Positions 1-5,018 of a stretch of 5,018 nucleotides of DNA are shown here, piece by piece. This DNA comes from an uncultured Alphaproteobacteria bacterium (GTDB lineage Bacteria > Pseudomonadota > Alphaproteobacteria > Puniceispirillales > UBA1172). The DNA lies in NCBI GenBank assembly GCA_913056245.1, contig CAJXME010000110.1, positions 1-5,018 of the forward strand. Direction: 5' to 3'. The notes beneath the pieces were generated by a model that was not told the DNA's origin, searched no databases, and saw only the letters and a list, made by a program, of their open reading frames with translations. The position numbers and the translations under genes are program-made. How positions within the stretch are numbered: the stretch's first letter is position 1; each line of letters opens with the position of its first letter.

Positions 1-906
1 ATTCCGTTATTGATGCTGCTGTCGCTGATTTGGGCATCGGCTTTCACCATGATCAAAATCGCCGTTCCTGTCACCGGGCCTATTGCGCTGGTTTTGATCC
101 GTTGTGCGATTGGCAGTGCGGTGATGCTGGTTATCCTCGCCTTTATGCGCAAGGCGGTTTGGCCGCAAAGTTTCAAGCAATGGATCGGGTTGATTTTGGT
201 CGGCGTGCTGTCAACGGCGTTACCGTTTTACCTCATTTCCTTTGCTGAACAAGAAATCACGTCGGGCATGACGGCGATCCTCATGACCACAGGGCCGCTT
301 GTGGTGATTGTTTTGGGGCATTTCTTTACCGACGATGAAAAGATCAACCGCGGCAAGATTCTCGGAATTTCCCTTGGATTGGCGGCGGCTTTATATTTGC
401 TGCGCGGCGGGTTCAATGATTTTGGCGGGGCGGGGGTATTGCACCCGCTCGCGGCCATGGCGGCGGCAACCTGCTATGCGATTGGCGGGCTTGGCGCAAA
501 AAAATTAACGGAAGTTTCCGCCGAAGTCATCGCGGCGATGGTCTTGCTCTCGTCGGTGGTGGTGATGCTTCCTTTTTTGTTTTTCATCGAAGTGAATTGG
601 TCGGTGATTTCATTTGATGTATGGCTTGCCTTGATCTGGCTGGGGGTCATGCCATCAGGATTTGCATTTTATTTGCGGTATTTTCTGATCAAGCGGAATG
701 GTTATGGTTTTGTGTCCTATGTGGGGTATTTGATTCCGCTTTTTGCCATTGTGATTGGATTTGTGATGCTGGGCGAACACGTCACCCTCACCACGCTCTT
801 GGCCATGGCGGTGATCATCTTAGGGTTGTTCTTCACCCGAAGCGCCAGTGATTTTCCGTGGACGCTTTCCGAGACGTTTTCCCTCATCCGTCAGCGCATT
901 AATTGA
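1..906 (+). CDS. EamA/DMT-family inner-membrane transporter, 5'-truncated by the window edge
   Basis: This is a drug/metabolite-transporter superfamily permease of the EamA (RhaT/YdcZ-like) type, expected to export small metabolites or amino acids across the inner membrane. The substrate cannot be told. The visible frame gives 301 residues with about ten hydrophobic segments arranged as two EamA halves, each of five helices. The first helix carries the family's LIWASAF entry motif (usually LIWGS.F), and the penultimate helix ends in the diagnostic PLFAIVIGFVMLGEHV segment (family: P..A...G...LGE). The frame is already open at base 1 (it reads I-P-L before the TTG at 10 and the ATG at 13), and helix 1 begins at the very edge, so the true start lies a few codons upstream. 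Length is otherwise normal for the family (about 290-310). The stop is TGA at 904-906. No partner gene is visible; the next gene is 108 bp away. Family assignment is secure; specificity is unknown. Confidence 0.93.
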   Translation: MPLLMLLSLIWASAFTMIKIAVPVTGPIALVLIRCAIGSAVMLVILAFMRKAVWPQSFKQWIGLILVGVLSTALPFYLISFAEQEITSGMTAILMTTGPLVVIVLGHFFTDDEKINRGKILGISLGLAAALYLLRGGFNDFGGAGVLHPLAAMAAATCYAIGGLGAKKLTEVSAEVIAAMVLLSSVVVMLPFLFFIEVNWSVISFDVWLALIWLGVMPSGFAFYLRYFLIKRNGYGFVSYVGYLIPLFAIVIGFVMLGEHVTLTTLLAMAVIILGLFFTRSASDFPWTLSETFSLIRQRIN

Positions 907-936
907 CCCTGCCATAGATTTGAGGTGGCAATGGGC

Positions 937-965
937 TTGAGTCGCGCTTATATTTCCGTCAGAAT
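937..965 (+). promoter_or_regulatory. Possible sigma70-type promoter for the small membrane protein gene
   Basis: A TTGAGT at 937-942 and a CAGAAT at 960-965 are separated by 17 bp. They match the -35 and -10 consensus at 4 of 6 positions each. Transcription would begin near 972 and leave a leader of about 40 nt before the ATG at 1015. The fit is ordinary and could be chance. It is offered only because this 108-bp gap is the natural place for a promoter of the downstream gene. Confidence 0.25.
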
Positions 966-1014
966 TAGACGGTTGATAACCCTAACCTCAATCCCTTGAT
1001 CAGAAACAGCCCCC

Positions 1015-1356
1015 ATGAATGATGCCTTTACCTCTCTTATCGATCAAAGTTTGGTTGCGGTGCAACCCTTAGCCGATTGGCTTGTGGGGCAAGGGTTTCC
1101 CGAAGATTTATTGGTGGTTTTCCCAATCGGTTTCGGGCTTTTGATCTGGTTGGTCTTGATGGTGATTTTGTTTCACCTGATGGGATTGAAAGCCAGCACA
1201 GCCAAGGACGCCAAGGATCAATCTATCGTGACGTTATTGGATATTGAACACGATATGCTGGCGCTGAAAAACTTGCATGAGGCGGGGAAGATTTCCACCG
1301 ATGCTTATGTTGATGAAACGCGCAAACTCTATCGCCAAGCGCAGACGCTCGCTTAA
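1015..1356 (+). CDS. Small single-span membrane protein with SHOCT-like C-terminal tail
   Basis: The product is an unrecognised 113-residue protein. Residues 1-31 are a mostly amphipathic N-terminal stretch, residues 32-58 are a strong hydrophobic segment (VVFPIGFGLLIWLVLMVILF core) that should cross the inner membrane once, and residues 59-113 are charged and helical. The tail, ALKNLHEAGKISTDAYVDETRKL at 83-105, resembles a SHOCT motif (leucine-spaced helix, a G-x-I-(T/S)-x-x-(E/A)-(Y/F) turn, then a second short helix), which is often found at the ends of small bacterial membrane proteins and is thought to mediate oligomerisation. The ATG at 1015 is the first in frame, but no Shine-Dalgarno sequence precedes it (the upstream bases are C-rich), so the transcript may be weakly translated or leaderless-like. 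The gene ends only 9 bp before the convergent minus-strand gene. The coding call is supported by the clear topology and absence of competing frames. The SHOCT likeness is an inference from pattern. Confidence 0.78.
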   Translation: MNDAFTSLIDQSLVAVQPLADWLVGQGFPEDLLVVFPIGFGLLIWLVLMVILFHLMGLKASTAKDAKDQSIVTLLDIEHDMLALKNLHEAGKISTDAYVDETRKLYRQAQTLA

Positions 1357-1365
1357 CATCACGCT

Positions 1366-1809
1366 TTATTTTTTTGACGCTTGAAAATAAGCCTTTAATT
1401 CATCTTTGATGGTGGTGGCGATCAGCGCTTCACCTTCACCTTGAAGATAACCTTTTGTCATCTGGCGGATTTGTTCTGTTTCAGAGGCCGGAGCAGGGGC
1501 TTTGAGTTTGGCGACTTTATCCATCTTCTCTTTCGCGCGAGCAAAGGATAACGCTTTGTTTGTCTGAGCAGTTTTAGAACGGCTTGATGGTTGCGTTTCA
1601 GCCGAGGCCGCTGTGACCATGGCCGCAATTCCATCAAGGTCACCTTCCACTCGCGGGGAGTGGTGATGATTGTTGGCCTCAGCGGCGAGGGCAGCATCCA
1701 TCAATTGATCGATGCGCCGCATGGGAGAGGCGTTTGAAGACACCAAGTGTTGTTGCGCCTCATCCCAAAGGGCTTCAATTCGCATCAAGGCTTGGTTTTT
1801 TGTCGTCAT
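1366..1809 (-). CDS. Hypothetical charged helical protein, downstream of the Rieske oxygenase
   Basis: I do not recognise this 147-residue protein. It has no signal peptide or membrane segment and should be cytoplasmic. Residues 1-42 look helical (IEALWDEAQQHLV, then RRIDQLMDAALAAE). A loop with three histidines follows at 48-50, and residues 52-105 are rich in Ala, Ser, Lys, Gln and Pro, as in a flexible linker. Residues 108-145 form a second helical block (TEQIRQMTKGYLQGEGEALI, then KDELKAYF). The two-helix ends joined by a disordered middle suggest an adaptor or scaffold protein, but that is only a guess. The ATG at 1809 is preferred to the in-frame TTG at 1815 because it gives an ordinary MTTKNQ start; neither has a good Shine-Dalgarno. 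It lies 24 bp after the Rieske stop on the same strand and is probably cotranscribed and perhaps translationally linked. The 3' end abuts the convergent membrane-protein gene. Confidence 0.72.
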   Translation of the reverse strand: MTTKNQALMRIEALWDEAQQHLVSSNASPMRRIDQLMDAALAAEANNHHHSPRVEGDLDGIAAMVTAASAETQPSSRSKTAQTNKALSFARAKEKMDKVAKLKAPAPASETEQIRQMTKGYLQGEGEALIATTIKDELKAYFQASKK

Positions 1810-1815
1810 GATCAA

Positions 1816-1841
1816 TCGCTTTATTGGGTCGCTTTATTCGG
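1816..1841. repeat. Two-copy 13-bp tandem repeat across the Rieske stop codon
   Basis: TCGCTTTATTGGG (1816-1828) is followed directly by TCGCTTTATTCGG (1829-1841), 12 of 13 bases identical. The second copy contains the Rieske stop (TAA on the minus strand, 1834-1836) and the first copy fills the gap to the next gene's start. It looks like a small slippage duplication. It is too short to call a binding site without more evidence. Confidence 0.6.
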
Positions 1842-2982
1842 CGGCTTCGTTGCTCAGCATCCGTTCGGCCACCCAGTAATGGAACTTATAGGTTGGCTCT
1901 TCCATAACAGGCGAAAACTTCCCGCCATCATAACCAATGGCTTTGCGGCCTTCATACATGCCTTCAACGACGCCAATATCTTCCTCGAAAACAGTATGCC
2001 ATAATTCAGCGTTTTTGACGCGCATATCTTTATAATCGTCTTTCAGGCAATCTTCGGAGGAATAATACAACTCGATATGTTCCACCGTGGTGTCATGCCC
2101 TTGCGGTTCGATGATGATGTTGAAAACATGATCGCGATGAACGCCCAGCAGGAGATTGGGGAAGAGCGCGACATATTCAGCGGCAGTGTCCCATTTCTGA
2201 TCCAAGCCTTCAAAATTAGGGAAAGCGCGGCCATCATCACTTAAGGATGGGTTGTAAACCAACGTGCCTTGGCCAGCAAAACCGCTTTTACCAACGATGT
2301 TGTAGTGATCTTCAAGCCGGGAATAGGAATTCAAATCTGGATGAACAAACGGCAGATGATACGATTCGCAATAATTATCAATCGCCAGTTTCCAATTGCT
2401 GTTCAGCGTCAAGGTAAAACCAGAATCTGCACCGCCATGGAAAAAAGGCTTTTCAAATTCTTTCCACCGCTCGAGCAATTCGCGATGCTCAACCTCAAAA
2501 GGCGGCGCGTTTTCATTGACGTTGATGAAGACCACGTCATGCCAGACATGACTTCGGACTTCCAGCAAGCCCATTTCAGCGGGGTCAATATTGTCGTGAT
2601 GATGGATATTGGCGCCGCCAACATGCGGAGTGGCTTTCAGCGCGCCATCCAGATCATAAGCCCAAGCGTGGTAAGGGCAGGTGATGGGGCCTTTTAATTT
2701 GCCCGGCTCATTGATCAGGCGCATGCCTCGGTGACGGCAAACGTTTTGAAACACTTTAATGGCACCGGCTTTATTGCGCACCACCAAAAGAGGCATGCCG
2801 AGAAAATCCACCGGCATGACGCTGCCTGCATCCGGCACATCTTTTCCCATGGAAAGCGCCGACCATGAATTGAAGAAAACACGTTCCCGTTCGTCTTCGC
2901 TAGCGCTATTGTCAACATAGAGGTGGCTCGGAAGCCCCTTTGCATTTTCGATAGGCTGTAATACATCTTTAATTGAGTGCAT
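1834..2982 (-). CDS. Rieske non-heme iron oxygenase, alpha subunit (quaternary-ammonium-oxygenase-like)
   Basis: This is a 382-residue cytoplasmic ring-hydroxylating-type oxygenase subunit, which uses O2 and electrons from a separate reductase to hydroxylate or demethylate a small substrate. The N-terminal Rieske domain binds a 2Fe-2S cluster through C82, H84, C102 and H105 (CRHRG, 17 residues after H84, then CPYHAW). The C-terminal catalytic domain has the mononuclear-iron motif DNYCESYHLPFVH with ligands H209 and H214, and the third ligand is probably D335 in FEEDIG. The position that relays electrons between subunits, Asp in naphthalene dioxygenase, is E206 here. Glutamate is known at this site in carnitine monooxygenase CntA and its relatives, so a choline-, carnitine- or betaine-like substrate is inferred, not shown. 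Length suits the family. The ATG at 2982 has a GGAG six bases upstream and is chosen over the GTG at 2994, which overlaps that site. No reductase gene is present in the window. Confidence 0.93.
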   Translation of the reverse strand: MHSIKDVLQPIENAKGLPSHLYVDNSASEDERERVFFNSWSALSMGKDVPDAGSVMPVDFLGMPLLVVRNKAGAIKVFQNVCRHRGMRLINEPGKLKGPITCPYHAWAYDLDGALKATPHVGGANIHHHDNIDPAEMGLLEVRSHVWHDVVFINVNENAPPFEVEHRELLERWKEFEKPFFHGGADSGFTLTLNSNWKLAIDNYCESYHLPFVHPDLNSYSRLEDHYNIVGKSGFAGQGTLVYNPSLSDDGRAFPNFEGLDQKWDTAAEYVALFPNLLLGVHRDHVFNIIIEPQGHDTTVEHIELYYSSEDCLKDDYKDMRVKNAELWHTVFEEDIGVVEGMYEGRKAIGYDGGKFSPVMEEPTYKFHYWVAERMLSNEAAE

Positions 2983-3017
2983 CTTAAACTCCACACATCA
3001 CGCCAAACAGGTCGATC
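2983..3017. promoter_or_regulatory. 35-bp divergent intergenic region between the Rieske and selO starts
   Basis: Only 35 bp separate the two divergent start codons. It holds the Rieske GGAG (minus strand) and a weak AGG at 3009-3011, six bases before the selO ATG. There is no room for two full promoters, so each must extend into the opposite gene. One weak candidate for the minus strand is TTGCGT (3043-3038) with CATGAT (3020-3015) at 17-bp spacing, which would start transcription about 25 nt before the Rieske ATG. No comparable plus-strand pair was found. The two genes could therefore share overlapping control. Confidence 0.4.
2989..2992 (-). promoter_or_regulatory. Ribosome binding site that fixes the Rieske gene start
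   Basis: On the minus strand the sequence reads GTGGAG, then six bases TTTAAG... up to ATG at 2982-2980. The GGAG core has ideal spacing for that ATG. The alternative GTG start at 2994 would lie inside the ribosome binding site itself, so the longer reading (386 residues) is unlikely. Confidence 0.7.
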
Positions 3018-4469
3018 ATGACAACGATTATTCCAAAACGCAATCATCTCTGTCTCGGTCGAAAGATGTTTTCACGGGTACGGCCTGCGGATTTTCCTAA
3101 ATGCGTCATTCGCTATCAAAACTCCGCTTGGGCAAAGCGTTTAGGCTTTGGTGATCTGCTGGATGATGACGCGGGATGGGGGGATCATTTCGCTCGGTTT
3201 AAGCCGATTCTCGGCTCTTTCAAAGCGCCTCTCGCTTTGGCGTATCACGGCCATCAATTCGGAACTTATAATCCTGATATTGGCGATGGGCGCGGGTTTC
3301 TTTACGCCCAGATCGAAGACCCGAAAACCGGACGATTGCTTGATTTCGGCACGAAAGGCTCAGGGCTGACGCCGTATTCACGCACCGCCGATGGGCGATT
3401 GACCTTAAAAGGCGCGGTTCGGGAGATTCTAGCAACGGAAATGCTGGATGCGCTTGGCGTCAACACATCGAAAACCTTTTCCGTTATTGAGACCGGTGAG
3501 CATCTGGAACGGCATGATGAGCCGTCGCCCACACGGTCAGCGGTGATGGTTCGGCTCAACCATGGCCATATCCGCATCGGCAGTTTTCAGCGCTTGGCGT
3601 ATCAGGGGGATACCGAAACCCTTGAAGCGCTTCTTCGCTACGCGGCTCAAACCTATTACCCGCAAGCCCTTGACCATCAAGCCAGCCGCGAGCAATTGGC
3701 CGCTGATTTTGTGCATGTCGTGGGGGAGCGCATGGCCGATCTCACCGCGTCTTGGATGGCCGCGGGTTTTGTCCATGGCGTCTTGAACACCGATAATTTT
3801 AACATTTCTGGGGAAAGTTTTGATTATGGCCCTTGGCGGTTTTTGCCGGAACTGATCCCATCTTTTACCGCCGCTTATTTTGATCATCAGGGGCGTTATG
3901 CCTATGGCCGTCAACCAGAGGCGAGTTTCTGGGCCTTGTGCCGGTTGGCGGATTCGCTGATTGATCTCTCTGATCTTGAAGCGATGCAAAAGGCGGTGAC
4001 TGGTTTTCAAAACCGCATGAATCTTGCGATGGTCGATTCTTTATGCCGCCGATTGGGGATTGATCCCCTTTGGACGGAGGCATCGCCCATGGCGGAAGCG
4101 TTGTTCAAAGCCATGCGCGAGTCGGCTTGTGGGTTTGAAGCGGTGTTCTTTGATTGGTATGGCGGCGAAGCCTCAAGACATCGCGCGGTCGAGGGCAAGC
4201 GCGCCTCCCTTTATCAAAGCCAAAACTGGGCGGAAGCGGCTGATCTCTTGAAAAACGCCCCGAAAGCGGATCGCGCCAATCCCGATCACCCTTATTTTTC
4301 CGATGATGACCCGCAAACCATGCTGATTGATGAGGTGGAAGCCATTTGGGCGCCGATCGTGTCGCAGGATGATTGGTCACTCTTGCGTGAGAAAATAAAC
4401 GCTATCCACCGCATGGCTTCAGCCTATGGCGATGTCATGATCAAGCCTGAAGCCAAGGTTCACGGGTAA
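3018..4469 (+). CDS. selO: SelO/YdiU family protein adenylyltransferase (pseudokinase AMPylase)
   Basis: The product belongs to the SelO (YdiU, UPF0061) pseudokinases, which bind ATP in a flipped orientation and transfer AMP to Ser, Thr or Tyr of target proteins. In E. coli this is tied to the oxidative stress response. At 483 residues the length matches E. coli YdiU (478). The family blocks appear in order: HGHQFG at 77-82 with GDGRG at 89-93, GTKGSGLTPYSR with the ATP-contacting K113, VREILATE with E136, R179 and R186 around HIRIGSF, AGFVHGVLNTDN with D259 and N260, DYGPW with the metal-binding D269, and DHQGRYAYGRQP at 289-300. All catalytic residues known for the family are present. The ATG at 3018 keeps the N-terminal segment LGRKMFSRVRP, which aligns with the start of other members. 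The C-terminus is unusual: the usual NP..VLRN.LAQ.AI block and the terminal Cys/Sec motif are absent. It runs divergently from the Rieske gene and ends 16 bp before the convergent regulator. Confidence 0.94.
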   Translation: MTTIIPKRNHLCLGRKMFSRVRPADFPKCVIRYQNSAWAKRLGFGDLLDDDAGWGDHFARFKPILGSFKAPLALAYHGHQFGTYNPDIGDGRGFLYAQIEDPKTGRLLDFGTKGSGLTPYSRTADGRLTLKGAVREILATEMLDALGVNTSKTFSVIETGEHLERHDEPSPTRSAVMVRLNHGHIRIGSFQRLAYQGDTETLEALLRYAAQTYYPQALDHQASREQLAADFVHVVGERMADLTASWMAAGFVHGVLNTDNFNISGESFDYGPWRFLPELIPSFTAAYFDHQGRYAYGRQPEASFWALCRLADSLIDLSDLEAMQKAVTGFQNRMNLAMVDSLCRRLGIDPLWTEASPMAEALFKAMRESACGFEAVFFDWYGGEASRHRAVEGKRASLYQSQNWAEAADLLKNAPKADRANPDHPYFSDDDPQTMLIDEVEAIWAPIVSQDDWSLLREKINAIHRMASAYGDVMIKPEAKVHG

Positions 4470-4485
4470 AGCGAATGGTTTAAGG

Positions 4486-4860
4486 TCAGATCAAATCGAC
4501 AGGCAGGCCTCGGTTCATCACCGTCCGCAGAACAAAACTCGATTCCATGCTTTGCACATGGGGCAGGCCAGCGAGATGATTGCTATGGATTTCTCCATAA
4601 TCCGCCACATCGCGCGCCGCGATACGAAGCACATAATCTTTTGCGCCTGCCAATAGAAAGCACGCCAAGAGATTAGGGATACGCACAACAGCGGTTTCAA
4701 AATCTTTTAAAATAGCCGCCGATTGTCCCGTTAAAGTGATTTGCACCAAGACCACCACATCATAATCAATTTTGGCGGGATTCAATTCCGCGTAATAGCC
4801 GGAAATCGTGCCGGATTGTTCCAGCATATTGACGCGGCGCAAACAAGCAGATGGCGATAA
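4486..4860 (-). CDS. Lrp/AsnC-family transcriptional regulator, N-terminus missing
   Basis: A feast/famine-type regulator, which in this family binds DNA as a dimer or octamer and senses amino acids. The recognisable part is 124 residues, against 150-165 for a full protein. It opens in the middle of the DNA-binding domain with LSPSACLRRVNMLEQSG, the recognition helix and following wing, then GTISGYYAELNPAKI, the linker. A complete RAM ligand-binding/oligomerisation domain follows at about 34-113, including AGAKDYVLRIAARD (G72, D75) and SSFVLRTVMNRGLPV at the end. Roughly 30-35 residues, covering helices 1 and 2, are missing. Above 4860 the frame reads Q-S-H-F-A-W-A and hits a TAG at 4884-4882, with no family likeness. 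A TTG at 4842 sits inside the recognition helix and is not a credible start. Either the gene was broken at this point or the sequence joins two unrelated pieces. The effector is unknown. Confidence 0.88.
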   Translation of the reverse strand, partial: LSPSACLRRVNMLEQSGTISGYYAELNPAKIDYDVVVLVQITLTGQSAAILKDFETAVVRIPNLLACFLLAGAKDYVLRIAARDVADYGEIHSNHLAGLPHVQSMESSFVLRTVMNRGLPVDLI

Positions 4861-5018
4861 TTGGGAATGGAATGCCCAAGCCTATCTGACTGAAAGCTGC
4901 GACGAAAACGACCAAAGGAACGAATGGGATGAGAACTCATGGGATTCCCACGAGTATCCAGACGTTCCCGATGTCCCAGTCAATCCAGCCAGGTATCAGA
5001 CAACAGAGATCCTAGAAT
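4861..5018. other. Unplaced right-end segment, with one open plus-strand frame
   Basis: These 158 bases do not continue the regulator gene and differ in style from the rest (more AGG, ACA, CTA and TCC/CCC triplets). From 4862 to the window end one plus-strand frame is open for 52 codons, starting WEWNAQAYLTESC and ending VNPARYQTTEILE. It is very rich in Trp, Asp, Glu and Asn and has no start codon of its own in the segment; every minus-strand frame I checked contains stops. An open run of this length has about an 8 percent chance per frame in random sequence, so it is suggestive only. I recognise no family. It could be the inside of a foreign gene joined here, or noncoding DNA. Confidence 0.35.

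Noticed and set aside
910..930. Hairpin TGCCAT/GTGGCA just after the transporter stop
   Set aside because: The stem has six pairs including a G-T wobble, with a nine-base loop and no T run, so it does not meet the usual form of an intrinsic terminator.
1337..1375. Possible terminator between the convergent genes: AAGCG (1337-1341) can pair with CGCTT (1362-1366), followed by a T-rich run
   Set aside because: The stem is only five pairs with a 20-base loop, and it begins inside the coding region. The T run may simply encode the KK end of the minus-strand protein.
2269..2697. A 142-codon plus-strand open frame inside the Rieske gene
   Set aside because: It lies wholly antisense to a gene with intact iron-sulfur and iron-binding motifs, and its translation has no domain-like pattern.
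3537..4010. A 157-codon minus-strand open frame inside selO
   Set aside because: It is antisense to the conserved pseudokinase core and has a basic, low-order composition typical of a shadow frame.
4486..4842. Reading the regulator as a complete 118-residue protein starting at TTG 4842
   Set aside because: That codon is the leucine inside the conserved SPSACLRRV recognition helix. Starting there would remove the DNA-binding domain, so truncation is the better explanation.
1..5018. A defence system, toxin-antitoxin pair, CRISPR array or mobile element
   Set aside because: No repeat-spacer pattern, transposase, integrase, nuclease or toxin-like gene is visible; the only mobile-like hint is the unexplained break near 4861.

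Overview
The window reads as a stretch of chromosome from an alphaproteobacterium of moderate GC content (about half, by eye). The evidence is the short alphaproteobacterial-looking SelO, the Lrp/AsnC regulator with its LSPSACLRRV recognition helix, and codon use that favours GCG, CGC and GAT. The mix of marine-type housekeeping and accessory genes would suit a SAR116-like or rhodospirillalean lineage, but that placement is a guess. No RNA genes, CRISPR array, integrase or transposase are visible.

Layout. Positions 1-906 (+) hold the 3' part of an EamA/DMT-family inner-membrane exporter whose start lies left of the window. A 108-bp gap follows, then a 113-residue one-helix membrane protein with a SHOCT-like tail (1015-1356, +). 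Its end faces the end of a minus-strand pair: a Rieske non-heme iron oxygenase (1834-2982, -) and, 24 bp downstream of its stop, an unrecognised 147-residue charged protein (1366-1809, -). Divergent from the Rieske gene, with only 35 bp between start codons, is a SelO/YdiU-type pseudokinase protein AMPylase (3018-4469, +). Its end faces a minus-strand Lrp/AsnC-type regulator (4486 to about 4860) that has lost its N-terminus.

How the genes fit together. There is no single pathway. The Rieske oxygenase has a bridging glutamate and a motif set like the quaternary-ammonium group (choline, carnitine and glycine-betaine oxygenases), but its reductase is not in the window. The small downstream protein is probably cotranscribed with it. 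SelO is a redox-linked AMPylase in other bacteria and may share a control region with the Rieske gene. The regulator is a bystander as far as can be seen.

The most suspicious place is the right end. Near base 4861 the Lrp coding sequence stops in the middle of its helix-turn-helix, and the last 158 bases differ in style, with one open plus-strand frame rich in W, D, E and N. This may be an insertion or rearrangement boundary or a chimeric assembly join. I found no convincing previously undescribed system here; most of the window is ordinary chromosome.
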